From positions 1,798,001 to 1,862,000 of the forward strand of contig NZ_CP021377.1 in assembly GCF_002157895.1 (NCBI RefSeq): a DNA stretch of 64,000 bases, given 5' to 3'. The notes beneath the pieces were generated by a model that saw nothing but the letters and a program-made list of their open reading frames with translations, was not told the DNA's origin and made no database searches. Numbering within the stretch: the stretch's first letter is position 1; each line of letters opens with the position of its first letter. A program made the position numbers and the translations under genes. Source of the stretch: Oceanisphaera profunda (GTDB lineage: Bacteria; Pseudomonadota; Gammaproteobacteria; Enterobacterales; Aeromonadaceae). Positions 44,306 through 54,531 of the stretch are shown in pieces.

Positions 44306-45355
44306 ATGACACCAGAACAAAGTTTTAGCCGTTGGGTAAAAATCGCATTAAGCGCATTTTTTGTGCTGTTTGGCTATTTTGTGATAGCCGATAATTATCT
44401 ACCTATGACCACAGAAGCGCGCATTCAGCGCTACGTGATACCCGTATCGTCACGGGTATCTGGCCAAGTAAACCAAGTGCATGTGCTGAATAATCAGGAA
44501 GTGGAGCCGGGTCAGGTGTTGTTTTCACTGGACGACAGTGATTATGCCTTAGCGGTTAAGCGCAGTGAATTAGCGCTGGCCCAAGCCAAATCTGAGCAGC
44601 AAAAGGCTCAGTCTGGTCTTGCCGAAATTAAAGCTGAGCTGCATCAAACTGAGCTACAAGCCAAAGAGCAGGGCCGTGAAGCGGCGCGGATTGCGCGTTT
44701 ATTTAAGTTAGGGCATATGTCAAAGCAACAACTTGAGCAGGCCAACACCAAAGTTAGCTTAGCGCGAGAGACCAGCGCCGTGTCCAGAGCACGACTGCAA
44801 GAAGTGGAGCAGGGGCAGGCGGTGGCCAGCATCATGGTACAACAAGCTGAAGTGGCTTTGAGTCAAGCGCGCGTTGACTTGGATCGTACGCAAGTACGCG
44901 CAGAAACGCCCGGACGCATCGGTAACTTGCAGTTACGCCAAGGCCAGCATGCCACTGCCGGTCAACCTTTAATGGCGCTGATCTCTGATCAAGGCTGGGT
45001 GAGCGCGGATTTACGAGAAAAAAGCCTGCGTCATGTGAAAGCTGGCACCCCTGCGGATGTTATTTTTGATGCACTGCCCGGCCAAGTATTTAAGGGGCAT
45101 GTGCTCAGTATTGAAAGCGGGGTGCGTGAAGGCCAAGAATCGGCAGATGGCTTATTGGCACAAACCGTGAGTTCGGATCGCTGGGTGCGTGATGCGCAAC
45201 GGCTGCGCGCCAATATCGAACTGGACGAAGCTTGGCCAGAACTGGCCACCGGCGCTAAAGCCACCGTGCAGTTATATCCGATTGATAATCCCATTTTTAA
45301 TGTTTTGGCCGTGATGCAAGCGCGCGTGGTCAGCGTATTGCGTTACCTTTATTAA
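44306..45355 (+). CDS. HlyD/EmrA-family membrane fusion protein
   Basis: 349 residues. An N-terminal membrane anchor (about 12-30, ALSAFFVLFGYFVIAD) is followed by a lipoyl-like half (PVSSRVSGQVNQVHV), a long coiled-coil hairpin (about 80-195, rich in Gln, Ala and Glu) and a second lipoyl half plus a beta-barrel (RVQLRQGQHATAGQPLMAL region). It should bridge an inner-membrane pump to an outer-membrane channel. GAGG lies before the ATG, 11 bp after slyA. Its partner is the DUF2955 protein. Confidence 0.92.
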   Translation: MTPEQSFSRWVKIALSAFFVLFGYFVIADNYLPMTTEARIQRYVIPVSSRVSGQVNQVHVLNNQEVEPGQVLFSLDDSDYALAVKRSELALAQAKSEQQKAQSGLAEIKAELHQTELQAKEQGREAARIARLFKLGHMSKQQLEQANTKVSLARETSAVSRARLQEVEQGQAVASIMVQQAEVALSQARVDLDRTQVRAETPGRIGNLQLRQGQHATAGQPLMALISDQGWVSADLREKSLRHVKAGTPADVIFDALPGQVFKGHVLSIESGVREGQESADGLLAQTVSSDRWVRDAQRLRANIELDEAWPELATGAKATVQLYPIDNPIFNVLAVMQARVVSVLRYLY

Positions 45356-45368
45356 ACAAGAGTTAAGC

Positions 45369-45476
45369 GTGAGCATTAAATTCCAAAACCAACAACATCA
45401 CACTGATTTTGTAGAGGCCGCTTTAGCCGGCCGGTTTTGTGCAGCAAAACTTAAGCGCTTAGCGGAGAGTCAGTGA
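45369..45476 (+). CDS. Small ORF inside the efflux operon (35 codons)
   Basis: GTG at 45369 opens a 35-residue frame, beginning MSIKFQNQQHHTDFVEAALA and ending AKLKRLAESQ. Its TGA (45474-45476) overlaps the next ATG as TGATG. The peptide is basic, with no membrane segment. An AAGAG lies upstream. It fills almost the whole gap between the HlyD and DUF2955 genes, so it may be a real coupling leader or small subunit; E. coli aaeX holds a comparable position but is larger and different. It is unconfirmed. Confidence 0.4.
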   Translation: MSIKFQNQQHHTDFVEAALAGRFCAAKLKRLAESQ

Positions 45477-46504
45477 TGGAATTAACCCAAGATAAGCTAC
45501 GCATCTGCTTGCGCGTCGCCTTTGCCAGTGCCACCGGCTTATTAATTAGTAAGCTGCTGAACTGGAACTTTGGCGTATTTTTTACCGTTTATCCTATGTT
45601 GCTGTTAGGCATGATACCGGTGTTAAATCGCTTTATCGCGCTGCAGTTTGTTGCATCTTCTTTGCTGACCTCGCTGGAAATCATGATCTTGCCCAGCCTG
45701 CTGCATCACTGGCCACCGGCCTTTACCGTGGTGGTATTTTGTCTGTTTTTAGGTCGTTTTTTATTGATGGCCAAAGGCCCACTGATGTTATTTGGTGCCT
45801 CAGGCTGCGTCAGTTTAAGCATCATGCTGCATTTTTCCAGTTATGAGCACTTTAGTCTCACCGACATGGCCACCATGAACATTACGGCTTCGGTATTGTC
45901 GGTGGCTCTGGCTTATATTGGCTACGCCTTCTTGCCCAATAAAGAGCCACTGGTGATGCGGGCGGCACCGGCTAAGAGCAATAACGTGATCCGCCATCAG
46001 GCTTTGCTCGGCGCCATTGTGGCCACCTTAAGCTTTACCGTTTTTCAATCGGTGGACTTAGTAGACTCGCTGTCGGCGCAAGTGGCGACGGTATTAATAC
46101 TCTTCCCAATGAGCTTTATGGGGGCGGTGGAGTCTGGGCGCATGCGCTGCATTGGGACCTTATTAGGCTGCGCACTGGGCTTATTAACACAGGTATTCTT
46201 ATACAGTCATTATCATAATCTGGTGCTGCTTAGCCTATCGTTTTGGCTGTGCGCCATGGTGTTTGCCCGCTGGCACGTTAAAGAAGGTGTATCAGGTATC
46301 GGCTTTGCTGGACTCACCACCACGGGCATCTTGTTCGGCCAATATATCTCGCCAGAGCACGACTTGGTGTACAGCGCCTTATACCGCATGAGCTCGATGA
46401 CCCTCGCCATCTTAGTCACCCTATGTTGCGTGTATTTGGTACACAAGTTTTTGAACCTGTTTCCCTCGACGCGGTATGTAATCATGCCCTCCGGGCAGCC
46501 GTAA
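45476..46504 (+). CDS. DUF2955/FUSC-like inner-membrane transport protein
   Basis: A 342-residue membrane protein with about ten hydrophobic segments in two similar halves, related to the aromatic-acid exporter (FUSC/AaeB) superfamily; DUF2955 is the closest description. Clear features are ALLGAIVATLSFTVFQSV at the second half and the tail LVHKFLNLFPSTRYV. ATG 45476 follows GGAGAG and overlaps the stop of the small ORF. With the HlyD protein it probably forms an efflux pump under SlyA control. The substrate is unknown. Confidence 0.85.
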   Translation: MELTQDKLRICLRVAFASATGLLISKLLNWNFGVFFTVYPMLLLGMIPVLNRFIALQFVASSLLTSLEIMILPSLLHHWPPAFTVVVFCLFLGRFLLMAKGPLMLFGASGCVSLSIMLHFSSYEHFSLTDMATMNITASVLSVALAYIGYAFLPNKEPLVMRAAPAKSNNVIRHQALLGAIVATLSFTVFQSVDLVDSLSAQVATVLILFPMSFMGAVESGRMRCIGTLLGCALGLLTQVFLYSHYHNLVLLSLSFWLCAMVFARWHVKEGVSGIGFAGLTTTGILFGQYISPEHDLVYSALYRMSSMTLAILVTLCCVYLVHKFLNLFPSTRYVIMPSGQP

Positions 46505-46535
46505 GCTGTCAGCGATTAGAGAAAGAAAAATCTAT

Positions 46536-46628
46536 CCTGCTGCGCAGGACCGCCGAAGTCCTCTTTACTAAAGAGACGAGCGGCTACAAAGTACCTATCT
46601 TTTGTAGGTGCCAATTTATTCGGCACGG
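46536..46628. repeat. Run of short hairpins between the efflux operon and glnA
   Basis: CCTGC-TGC-GCAGG (46536-46548), CTCTTT-ACT-AAAGAG (46561-46575), ACCTA/TAGGT and GTGCC/GGCAC follow one another within about 90 nt. No ORF is present. It may be a repeat element or a structured transcript end. Confidence 0.45.
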
Positions 46629-46696
46629 TTTGGTATTTTTTGATCAGTCTAGGCCAAAGAAAATCGAAGCCGAACGCAGATAGCGTTCAACAAATA

Positions 46697-46727
46697 AAAA
46701 ACCCCGAGCTTTTGGCTCGGGGTTTTT
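46697..46727. terminator. Bidirectional terminator before glnA's 3' end
   Basis: AAAAACCCCGAGC (46697-46709), loop TTTTG, GCTCGGGG (46715-46722) and T5. It is symmetrical enough to serve both the efflux operon and glnA. Confidence 0.9.
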
Positions 46728-46788
46728 ATTGGCTGCAGCATAAGGGCTGACGGTTGTGGTTTACCCCTCCCGCCTCACCCCTTACACA

Positions 46789-48198
46789 TCACACTGAATA
46801 GTAAAGATCATATTCCAGCGGGTGCACGGCCATGTTAATGGTCTGGGCCTCACTGCGCTTCAGTTTAACGTAGGCATCCAAGAACTCATCGCTGAATACG
46901 CCGCCACGGGTTAAGAACTCTCGGTCTTCGTTCAAGCAATCCAATGCATTGTCCAGAGAGGTGGCTACGGTTGGAATTTCCGCCGCTTCTTCTGGTGGCA
47001 AGTCATACAAGTCTTTATCCATGGCATCGCCCGGATGGATCTTGTTTTGAATGCCGTCTAAGCCTGCCATTAATAGTGCGGCAAAGCACAAGTAAGGGTT
47101 GGCGGCCGGATCTGGGAAGCGAGTCTCGATGCGGCGTGCTTTTGGCGAGTTCACCAACGGAATACGAATCGATGCTGAGCGGTTACGGGCCGAGTAAGCC
47201 AGCATGACTGGGGCTTCAAAGCCGGGCACCAAGCGTCGGTAGGAGTTAGTAGACGGGTTGGTAATGGCGTTCAGCGCGCGAGCATGTTTAATGATGCCGC
47301 CGATATAGAACAAGGCCATTTCTGATAAGCCGCCATACATATCGCCAGCAAACAGGTTGACGCCGTTTTTGGCCAACGACTGATGCACGTGCATGCCAGA
47401 GCCGTTATCGCCCACTAATGGCTTAGGCATAAAGGTGGCGGTTTTATTAAAGGCGTGAGCCACGTTATGCACGACGTATTTGTAAATTTGAATTTCATCG
47501 GCTTTTAGCGTCAGGCTATTAAATTTACAGGCAATTTCGTTCTGGCCGGCGGTGGCTACTTCATGGTGATGTGCTTCCACCACTAAACCCATTTCTTCCA
47601 TCACTAAGCACATGGCTGAGCGAATATCTTGAGATGAGTCGATAGGCGCCACTGGGAAGTAACCGCCTTTCACGCCGGGTCTATGGCCTTTATTGCCGCC
47701 CGCGTATTCTGTGCCTGAGTTCCATTTAGCTTCAATGTCGTCAACTTTAAAGAAGCTGCCAGACATATCGGTATGAAAACGCACGTCATCGAATAAGAAA
47801 AATTCTGGCTCTGGGCCAATTAATACCGTATCGGCGATGCCTGAGGCAGTAAGATATTCTTCGGCGCGACGGGCAATAGAGCGCGGGTCGCGGTCGTAGC
47901 CGAGCATGGTGCCGGGTTCAAGAATGTCGCAACGGATAATTAGCGTGGCATCATCGGTAAAAGGGTCCATGACCGCGGAGTGTGGGTCGGGCATTAAAAC
48001 CATGTCTGACTCATGAATGGTTTTCCATGCTGCCATAGAGGAACCATCGAACATTTTTCCTTCTTCAAAGAAATCGTCGTTTACCTGACCGACCGGAAAG
48101 CTGATATGCTGTTCCTTACCTTTGATGTCGGTAAAGCGTAAATCGATGAATTTAACATCGTGTTCCTTTATCATGTCCATTACAGTGTCTATTGACAT
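46789..48198 (-). CDS. glnA: Glutamine synthetase type I
   Basis: A 469-residue dodecameric enzyme making glutamine from glutamate, ammonia and ATP. The N-terminal beta-grasp ([17 protein letters not shown]) and catalytic parts [29 protein letters not shown] and [11 protein letters not shown] are present. The adenylylation Tyr is in [10 protein letters not shown], so GlnE control is expected (type I-beta). It is the first gene read from the sigma-54 promoter at 48.35 kb; in E. coli it shares an operon with glnLG, but here 3 kb of efflux genes intervene. Confidence 0.97.
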   Translation of the reverse strand: MSIDTVMDMIKEHDVKFIDLRFTDIKGKEQHISFPVGQVNDDFFEEGKMFDGSSMAAWKTIHESDMVLMPDPHSAVMDPFTDDATLIIRCDILEPGTMLGYDRDPRSIARRAEEYLTASGIADTVLIGPEPEFFLFDDVRFHTDMSGSFFKVDDIEAKWNSGTEYAGGNKGHRPGVKGGYFPVAPIDSSQDIRSAMCLVMEEMGLVVEAHHHEVATAGQNEIACKFNSLTLKADEIQIYKYVVHNVAHAFNKTATFMPKPLVGDNGSGMHVHQSLAKNGVNLFAGDMYGGLSEMALFYIGGIIKHARALNAITNPSTNSYRRLVPGFEAPVMLAYSARNRSASIRIPLVNSPKARRIETRFPDPAANPYLCFAALLMAGLDGIQNKIHPGDAMDKDLYDLPPEEAAEIPTVATSLDNALDCLNEDREFLTRGGVFSDEFLDAYVKLKRSEAQTINMAVHPLEYDLYYSV

Positions 48199-48348
48199 GG
48201 ATTTCGACCTCCAAAAATAATCATCTTATGGTGGACCATGGGTAGAATCGACTCATGATCCGTTGCCAGCTATAAACGAAGCTACGGCCAAAAAATATGG
48301 CCTAATTCAGTGCTTAGCACGATTTAAACGTTGCTTATACACTGAACA

Positions 48349-48366
48349 AGCGAAATCTATGCCACA
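48349..48366 (-). promoter_or_regulatory. Sigma-54 promoter of glnA (glnAp2-like)
   Basis: Read on the minus strand, TGGCATAGATTTCGCTT has GG and GC separated by exactly ten bases and nearly matches E. coli glnAp2 (TTGGCACAGATTTCGCTT). Confidence 0.85.
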
Positions 48367-48505
48367 TTGTCAAAGCTTATTATATAAAGCCCAGCACGGG
48401 TTTTATAAGAGCAAATAGTCAGATATTAACACCCAATATTTGTCATTACGCTGTTGAGTAGCTTGGATTAGCAAACCTAGTGGGGGCTAGTCTAATGCTA
48501 TTTCT

Positions 48506-48520
48506 GCACCATATTGGTGC
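48506..48520. promoter_or_regulatory. NtrC binding site upstream of glnA
   Basis: GCACCATATTGGTGC, a perfect NtrC half-site pair about 170 bp upstream of the expected glnA start. Weaker GTGC/GCAC half sites follow near 48538-48556. Confidence 0.85.
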
Positions 48521-48688
48521 GTAGCGGATCTTCTCAGTGCACTGTGTTAGGCGCCGCCCATCATGGTGTATTCGACGTCACTTGGAAAGCGAGCTGATCA
48601 GTAATTTTCGATACTTCTAGGTAGATCAGCACTAGCCGAGTAAAATGACAGACCATTTTTTACCCACTTTCGGTATTTTGAGGCAGGA

Positions 48689-50518
48689 ATGTTAGAAAAT
48701 TTACGTAATATCGCAATCATAGCTCACGTTGACCATGGTAAGACTACTCTGGTAGACAAGCTGTTGCAGCAATCTGGAACCCTAGAGAGCCGCGGCGAAG
48801 CAGAAGACAGAGTCATGGACTCCAACGACATCGAGCGGGAACGCGGCATTACCATTCTTGCCAAGAACACCGCAATTCGTTGGACTTCTCCTACCGATGC
48901 TCAAGAATACCGCATCAACATCGTAGACACCCCAGGACACGCCGACTTCGGTGGTGAAGTGGAACGTGTTCTGTCTATGGTTGATTCCGTATTGTTGCTG
49001 GTTGACGCCCAAGAAGGCCCAATGCCACAAACGCGTTTTGTAACCCAAAAAGCGTTTGCTCAAGGCCTAAAGCCAATCGTTATCATCAACAAAGTTGATA
49101 AGCCAGGCGCACGTCCTGACTGGGTATTGGACCAAATTTTCGACTTGTTCGATAACTTAGGTGCCACCGACGATCAGCTGGACTTCCAAGTAATTTATGC
49201 TTCTGGCATCAACGGTTGGGCTTCCTTAGACGTGGACGCGCCAGAGCCAGACATGACCACGCTGTTCCAAACTGTCGTTGACCAAGTCCCAGTACCTGAT
49301 GCGAACCAAGACGGTACGCTGCAGATGCAGATCTCTCAGATCGATTACTCCTCTTATGTAGGCGTTATCGGCATTGGTCGTATCAAGCGCGGTACCGTTA
49401 AACCTAACCAGCAGGTCACCATTATTGGTGCCGATGGCAAGACGCGTAACGGTAAAGTCGGCTTAGTGATGGGCTACTTAGGCCTGCAACGTACCGAAGC
49501 CACTGAAGGTACTGCCGGTGACATCATCGCCATTACTGGTTTGGGCGAGTTAAAAATCTCTGACACCGTATGTGCTGTGGGCGCTGTAGAAGCCTTGCCG
49601 CCATTGTCGGTAGATGAGCCAACCGTAACCATGACTTTCCAGGTGAACAACTCTCCGTTTGCGGGTAAAGACGGTAAGTACGTGACTTCACGTAACATCA
49701 TGGAGCGTTTGAACTCTGAGCTGGTACACAACGTAGCACTGCGCGTTGAGCAAGGTTCAGATCCAGATAAGTTCCGCGTATCTGGCCGTGGTGAGCTGCA
49801 CTTGGGCATCTTGATCGAAAACATGCGTCGTGAAGGCTTCGAGCTGGCAGTATCTCGCCCAGAAGTAATCTTGAAAACAGAGAACGGCGTTAAAATGGAA
49901 CCGTTCGAAAACCTGACTGTAGATATCGAAGAAGTCAGCCAAGGCTCCATCATGGAGAAACTGGGTGAGCGTAAAGCCGAAATGACCAACATGGTGCCAG
50001 ACGGTAAGGGTCGCGTGCGCATCGACTTTATTATCCCAGCCCGCGGTTTGATCGGTTTTCAAACCGAGTTTATGACCCTGACTTCAGGTTCTGGTTTGAT
50101 GAACCACAGCTTTGATCATTACGGTCCGCACAAAGGCGGCACTATCGGTGCTCGTACTAACGGCGTACTGATTTCTAACGCTACCGGCAAGGCATCTGCC
50201 TACTCACTGTTTAACATTCAGGAACGTGGCCGTTTGTTTATCGACCACGCCACCGAAGTGTACGAAGGCATGGTAATCGGTATTCACAGCCGTGCTAACG
50301 ACCTGACTGTTAACTGCATTAAGGGTAAGCAGCTGACCAACGTACGTGCATCAGGTACTGATGAAGCACTGACCCTGGTTACGCCTATCAAGATGACCCT
50401 TGAGCAGTCGTTAGAATTCATCGGTGACGATGAGCTGGTTGAAGTAACGCCAAACCACTTACGTATTCGTAAGCGCGGTTTGACTGAAAACGAGCGTAAG
50501 CGCTCTGGTCGCGATTAA
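48689..50518 (+). CDS. typA: Ribosome-associated GTPase TypA (BipA)
   Basis: A 609-residue translational GTPase needed for growth in the cold and other stresses. The G motifs are [10 protein letters not shown], the switch [28 protein letters not shown] and [16 protein letters not shown]-like domains follow, with the BipA-specific C-terminal part ([23 protein letters not shown] end). ATG 48689 follows AGGCAGG. It is divergent from glnA, as in E. coli. Confidence 0.97.
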   Translation: MLENLRNIAIIAHVDHGKTTLVDKLLQQSGTLESRGEAEDRVMDSNDIERERGITILAKNTAIRWTSPTDAQEYRINIVDTPGHADFGGEVERVLSMVDSVLLLVDAQEGPMPQTRFVTQKAFAQGLKPIVIINKVDKPGARPDWVLDQIFDLFDNLGATDDQLDFQVIYASGINGWASLDVDAPEPDMTTLFQTVVDQVPVPDANQDGTLQMQISQIDYSSYVGVIGIGRIKRGTVKPNQQVTIIGADGKTRNGKVGLVMGYLGLQRTEATEGTAGDIIAITGLGELKISDTVCAVGAVEALPPLSVDEPTVTMTFQVNNSPFAGKDGKYVTSRNIMERLNSELVHNVALRVEQGSDPDKFRVSGRGELHLGILIENMRREGFELAVSRPEVILKTENGVKMEPFENLTVDIEEVSQGSIMEKLGERKAEMTNMVPDGKGRVRIDFIIPARGLIGFQTEFMTLTSGSGLMNHSFDHYGPHKGGTIGARTNGVLISNATGKASAYSLFNIQERGRLFIDHATEVYEGMVIGIHSRANDLTVNCIKGKQLTNVRASGTDEALTLVTPIKMTLEQSLEFIGDDELVEVTPNHLRIRKRGLTENERKRSGRD

Positions 50519-50542
50519 TCTCGACTAATATCAGCTAAATAG

Positions 50543-50568
50543 AAGGGCGCCTAAGGGCGCCCTTTTTT
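50543..50568 (+). terminator. Terminator after typA
   Basis: AAGGGCGCC (50543-50551), loop TAAG, GGCGCCCTT (50556-50564) and a T run to 50568. Confidence 0.9.
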
Positions 50569-50651
50569 ATGCCCGAAGGGCAGCGGTACGCCATACGTTT
50601 AACGCCGTAAGTTAAAGACAAGCACCGCCCCTTGCAGCCTACCGGACTTGC

Positions 50652-50860
50652 GACCATATCTCGCACTTAGGTATTAGCATCAAAAACGAGATCCTGATGT
50701 GCATCAGTAAGACGGCTTAAATACAAAAAATACCGCCCTATGCCGTCTTACCGAGCTCGCCTCGGTATCTCGCACTTAGGCACTAATATCAAAAATGAGA
50801 TCCTGATTTTCATCAGGAAGACGGCATAAACACAAAACACGCCGGCCTTTGCTGTCTTTC
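50652..50860. repeat. Two tandem copies of the ATCCTGAT-hairpin repeat
   Basis: Copy 1 (about 50652-50745) and copy 2 (about 50767-50860) each read TATCTCGCACTTAGG, AAAANGAGATCCTGAT, a short hairpin loop with ATCAG, AAGACGGC and ANACAAAANAC. The 405-bp gap between typA and yihY is otherwise gene-free; the yihY promoter should lie after 50870. Confidence 0.8.
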
Positions 50861-50974
50861 AGTATTTTAAGACTAGTTTTGTGAGGTAGGTTTGCAGGCA
50901 ATTCATATCCGACTGGCACTGATGATGGTTAATTTGCCACAATAAGAAACATTTACGGAAGCCTTGAGGACTTT

Positions 50975-51877
50975 ATGCGTCAATTTATCGCGCAATTACT
51001 GCATCGACTGCATTTCCTTCGCGATCATGGTCGAGAGTTTAGTTGTTTTATGTGGCGTCGAATTGAGGATGATCGACTCAAAGTCACGGCGGGCTATTTG
51101 GCTTATATCACCTTGCTGTCTTTGGTACCCATGTTGGCGGTGGTGTTTGCCATGATGTCGGCGTTTCCTATGTTTGAAGAGCTGCGGTCAACCATACAGC
51201 ACTTTATTTTTACCAACTTTGTGCCCGCCGCCGGTGATGTAGTACAAGAGAAAATTCAAAGCTTCGTCGATAACGCCTCTAAAACCACCGCTATTGGGGT
51301 GGCAGCCTTGGCTTTTACCGCCATGCTGTTGATTTCGGCTATCGATCAAAACTTCAATTATATCTGGCGGGTCACCGAGAAACGCCGCACTTCAGTCGCC
51401 TTTGCCACCTATTGGATGATCCTCACTTTAGGCCCGATTTTGGTAGGTGCTAGCCTAGTGCTGACCTCTTATATCACCACCATTCAAGTATTTAATGACG
51501 ATGTATTAGGCTTAAGCTCATACTTATTATCTGTGCTACCGTTTTTCTTATCGACCGGCATGTTTGTGGTGTTTTACATGGTGGTGCCCAATATACGGGT
51601 GCGTTTCACCCACGCCATTTGTGGCGCCTTAGTGGCGGGTATCTTATTTGAAATTGCCAAGCGGGCCTTTGCTTTTTACATAGTGCAGTTCCCGTCTTAT
51701 GAAGCGATTTATGGCACCTTGGCCACTATTCCTATTATTTTTGTGTGGGTCTATTTGAGCTGGATGGTGGCCTTGCTAGGCGCGGAAATTACCGCAGGCT
51801 TAGGCGAATTTGAGCGTTTGCTAGGCAAGCGCTTTGAGGATGTAAACCCAGAAGCCGCCGCGGCAGAGGAGGATTAA
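50975..51877 (+). CDS. yihY: YihY/BrkB-family inner-membrane protein
   Basis: A 300-residue protein with about six hydrophobic segments of the YihY/virulence factor BrkB family, sometimes mis-named ribonuclease BN. Typical features are AGYLAYITLLSLVPMLAVVFAMMSAFP and IYGTLATIPIIFVWVYLSWMVALLGAEI. The cellular role is unclear. ATG 50975 has GAGG upstream. Its TAA overlaps the pip ATG. Confidence 0.93.
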   Translation: MRQFIAQLLHRLHFLRDHGREFSCFMWRRIEDDRLKVTAGYLAYITLLSLVPMLAVVFAMMSAFPMFEELRSTIQHFIFTNFVPAAGDVVQEKIQSFVDNASKTTAIGVAALAFTAMLLISAIDQNFNYIWRVTEKRRTSVAFATYWMILTLGPILVGASLVLTSYITTIQVFNDDVLGLSSYLLSVLPFFLSTGMFVVFYMVVPNIRVRFTHAICGALVAGILFEIAKRAFAFYIVQFPSYEAIYGTLATIPIIFVWVYLSWMVALLGAEITAGLGEFERLLGKRFEDVNPEAAAAEED

Positions 51878-52836
51878 TGCGCAGCTTATATCCGAGCATC
51901 ACCCCGTATCAGCAGCATCAACTTAAGGTCTCTGATCGACACACTCTCTATGTAGAAGAAAGCGGCAATCCGCTGGGTATTCCGGTGCTGTTAGTGCACG
52001 GCGGGCCAGGTGCGGGCACCAGTGGCGAGCACAGACGTTTTTTTGATCCTGAAAGTTATCGCATTATTTTGTTTGATCAGCGCGGTGCCGGTCAGTCACA
52101 ACCTCACGCCGAATTAGCGGATAATCACACCCAAGCGCTCATCGCCGATATGGAGCAAATCCGCACTACCTTAGGCGTGGAGTCGTGGTTGGTGTTTGGC
52201 GGCTCGTGGGGCTCCACTCTGGCGCTGTGTTATGCCATTGAGCATAGAGATAGAGTGCGAGGCTTGGTGCTGCGCGGGCTGTTTTTGGCGCGTGAGCAAG
52301 ATCTTAACTGGCTGTATCAGCCAGAAGGCGGCGCGGCGCAAGTGTTTGCCGATTATTACCAAGACTTTCTAAGCCCCCTTGACGGTGAAACGCGCCACTT
52401 GCTTAATCATTATTATCGTTTACTCACCAGCAGCAACGAGCTGGCGCGGCTTAATGCCGCGCGGGCGTGGGCGATTTGGGAAGGGCGCATCTCTACCTTG
52501 CACCCGCGTATAGACGCAGTAGAGCATTACGGCCAAGCGCACGATGCCTTAGCGCTGGCCAGAATTGAGAGTCATTATTTTATCAATCATTGTTTCATTG
52601 AAGAAAATCACATCATTCGCCAAGTGGAAAAATTACGCGGTTTGCCCGCGATATTAATCCACGGTCGTTATGACATGATTTGTAAACCGGCGGCGGCGCT
52701 AGAGTTAGCTGAGCATTGGCCGGAATTAAATCTACAAATCGTACCCGGAGCCGGACATTCCGCTTTTGAACCGAGTATTATAGACGCCTTAGTAAAAGCC
52801 ACAGATCAGATGGTGAGGGAGTTGGCGAAAGCATGA
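51877..52836 (+). CDS. pip: Proline iminopeptidase
   Basis: A 319-residue alpha/beta hydrolase removing N-terminal proline from peptides. The oxyanion motif is [18 protein letters not shown], the nucleophile Ser in [10 protein letters not shown], and Asp and His of the triad in [10 protein letters not shown] and [10 protein letters not shown]. It sits in a chain of overlapping genes (yihY-pip-dtd; TAATG and ATGA junctions). In E. coli dtd follows yihY directly, so pip is an addition seen in several marine relatives. Confidence 0.94.
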   Translation: MRSLYPSITPYQQHQLKVSDRHTLYVEESGNPLGIPVLLVHGGPGAGTSGEHRRFFDPESYRIILFDQRGAGQSQPHAELADNHTQALIADMEQIRTTLGVESWLVFGGSWGSTLALCYAIEHRDRVRGLVLRGLFLAREQDLNWLYQPEGGAAQVFADYYQDFLSPLDGETRHLLNHYYRLLTSSNELARLNAARAWAIWEGRISTLHPRIDAVEHYGQAHDALALARIESHYFINHCFIEENHIIRQVEKLRGLPAILIHGRYDMICKPAAALELAEHWPELNLQIVPGAGHSAFEPSIIDALVKATDQMVRELAKA

Positions 52837-53270
52837 TAGCGCTTATTCAGCGAGTGAGTTCGGCGACAGTCACAATCGAAAATGAAACCGTGGGCGCCAT
52901 TGGGCCAGGGCTATTAGTCTTGCTCGGCGTGGAAAAGGGTGACGATCAAGCCAAGGCCGACAAATTGGTGCGCAAAGTGTTGGCTTATCGGGTGTTTGCG
53001 GATGCCGACGATAAGATGAATTTAAATGTCAGCCAAGCGGGCGGCAGCTTGTTGGTGGTATCGCAATTCACCTTAGCCGCCGACACTAACACCGGCTTGC
53101 GACCCAGCTTTTCTAACGGCGCCAGCCATCAAGACGCCGAGCATTGGTACCAGTATTTTGTGCAGGCCGCTCGTGCCCAAGGCATGACGACCGAAACCGG
53201 CCGTTTTGCCGCCGACATGCAAGTAAGCTTGGTCAACGATGGCCCGGTTACCTTTTGGCTACAGGTTTAA
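52833..53270 (+). CDS. dtd: D-aminoacyl-tRNA deacylase
   Basis: A 145-residue dimeric enzyme that removes D-amino acids wrongly attached to tRNA. Both catalytic signatures are present: SQFTLAAD and NDGPVTFWL, with the N-terminal [15 protein letters not shown] strand. It overlaps pip by four bases. Same length as in E. coli. Confidence 0.97.
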   Translation: MIALIQRVSSATVTIENETVGAIGPGLLVLLGVEKGDDQAKADKLVRKVLAYRVFADADDKMNLNVSQAGGSLLVVSQFTLAADTNTGLRPSFSNGASHQDAEHWYQYFVQAARAQGMTTETGRFAADMQVSLVNDGPVTFWLQV

Positions 53271-53411
53271 TCTTTGATGCGGGTTAATTGCTAACGATTT
53301 TCCATCCCTAGCTTAAGTTGGATCTTGGGCTAGATTTCGCCTGTGTGACTGGTAGTTAACCCACATTCATATTCGCACTCACACTCATATTTACAAACAT
53401 AGGAGCAGACC

Positions 53412-54302
53412 ATGTATCGTGTGGTCACCCCGCAAACGGAAGCGGAACTTGAGGCGTATTATCAGTTGCGTTGGCAATTACTGCGCAAGCCCTGGCAACA
53501 GCCTAGAGGCTCAGAGCGCGACGAGTTTGATGAATATGCGCATCATCGCATGATGGTCGACTACCAAGGCAAGCTAGTGGCCGTGGGTCGATTGTATGTG
53601 AGTGGCGACGAAGCACAAATTCGCTTTATGGCGGTGGAGTCGGATAATCGCGACCACGGCTTGGGCACGCGCATGGTACAGGCCTTAGAGCAGGTAGCAC
53701 GCCAGCAAGGCGCGCGGCGTTTAGTGATGAACGCTCGAGAAGAGGCGGTGTCTTTTTATAGCCGCTGCGGTTTTACCGTAGTGGGTGAAGGCCCCATTAG
53801 TTTTGGCAAAATTCCCCATCGGCAGATGATCAAAGCCTTGACCTCGATTCATCAAATTCGCCATTGCCCAGAATTGTGTGACGATTTACAACGCGAGTGG
53901 CATAAGCGCATCCCGATCACCGAAAAAATGGGCATTAAGATAATCCAATATACCGGTGCTCGTTTTAAGACCAAGGCCAATCTGACCGCCAACCTCAACC
54001 TGCATGACTCCATGTTTGCCGGCAGTATTTACAGCCAATGCGTGCTCACTGGTTGGGGGCTTATCTGGTTGCAAATGCAAGAATTTGGCTTAAGCGGCGA
54101 CATAGTGCAGGGCAGTGGTGATATTAAATTCTTAAAGCCAGTGTGGGATGAACCCACTGCCGAAGTAACAGGCCGATTGCGCGAGCAACTGATCCCGCTA
54201 CAAGCTGGCGAGCGAGTACGCATCGATCTGCAAGTCACCTTGTATAGCGGCGATCAAGTGGCCGCCACCTTCAACGGTCGCTACGTGATTTTGCCGCATT
54301 GA
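53412..54302 (+). CDS. madA: Malonyl-ACP decarboxylase MadA (YiiD)
   Basis: A 296-residue two-domain protein. An N-terminal GNAT acetyltransferase domain (about 1-140; LGTRMVQALEQVARQQGARRL, SFYSRCGFTVVG) is followed by a C-terminal hot-dog domain (about 150-296). E. coli YiiD is reported to be malonyl-ACP decarboxylase, allowing FabH-independent initiation of fatty acid synthesis through the hot-dog domain. The probable catalytic loop is ANLNLHDSMFAGSIYS with the conserved Asn. It follows dtd after 141 bp, with AGGAG before the ATG. Confidence 0.9.
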   Translation: MYRVVTPQTEAELEAYYQLRWQLLRKPWQQPRGSERDEFDEYAHHRMMVDYQGKLVAVGRLYVSGDEAQIRFMAVESDNRDHGLGTRMVQALEQVARQQGARRLVMNAREEAVSFYSRCGFTVVGEGPISFGKIPHRQMIKALTSIHQIRHCPELCDDLQREWHKRIPITEKMGIKIIQYTGARFKTKANLTANLNLHDSMFAGSIYSQCVLTGWGLIWLQMQEFGLSGDIVQGSGDIKFLKPVWDEPTAEVTGRLREQLIPLQAGERVRIDLQVTLYSGDQVAATFNGRYVILPH

Positions 54303-54404
54303 TTTGAGTGTGAGAAGTGAGGCGTAAAGAGTGAAGGGTAAAGAAAGAGCCCGGCACCAAGCTACAAGCCTGAGAACAAATACCGCCCTGTGCCGTGTTA
54401 CCGG

Positions 54405-54525
54405 TACTGAATCAAGTTCAGCATGACGGCTCCGGTATCTCGTTTTTATGTTTTAAGATCTAAAACCAAAAGCGAGATCCTGATGTGCATCAGGATGACG
54501 GCATAAACACAAAACACACTGCCCT
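54405..54525. repeat. ATCCTGAT-hairpin repeat after madA
   Basis: It begins TACTGAATCAAGTTCAGCAT (as at 39.56 kb), then CGGTATCTCG, GCGAGATCCTGATGTGCATC, AGGATGACGGC and ATAAACACAAAACAC. A GTGAGAAGTGAGGCGTAAAG copy (54309-54342) and a shortened GCACCAAGC repeat precede it. The gap has no gene. Confidence 0.75.
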
Positions 54526-54531
54526 CTACTG

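Noticed and set aside
49474-50022. 182-codon antisense frame inside typA
   Set aside because: Long only because of typA codon bias; Ser/Pro-rich product with no domain.
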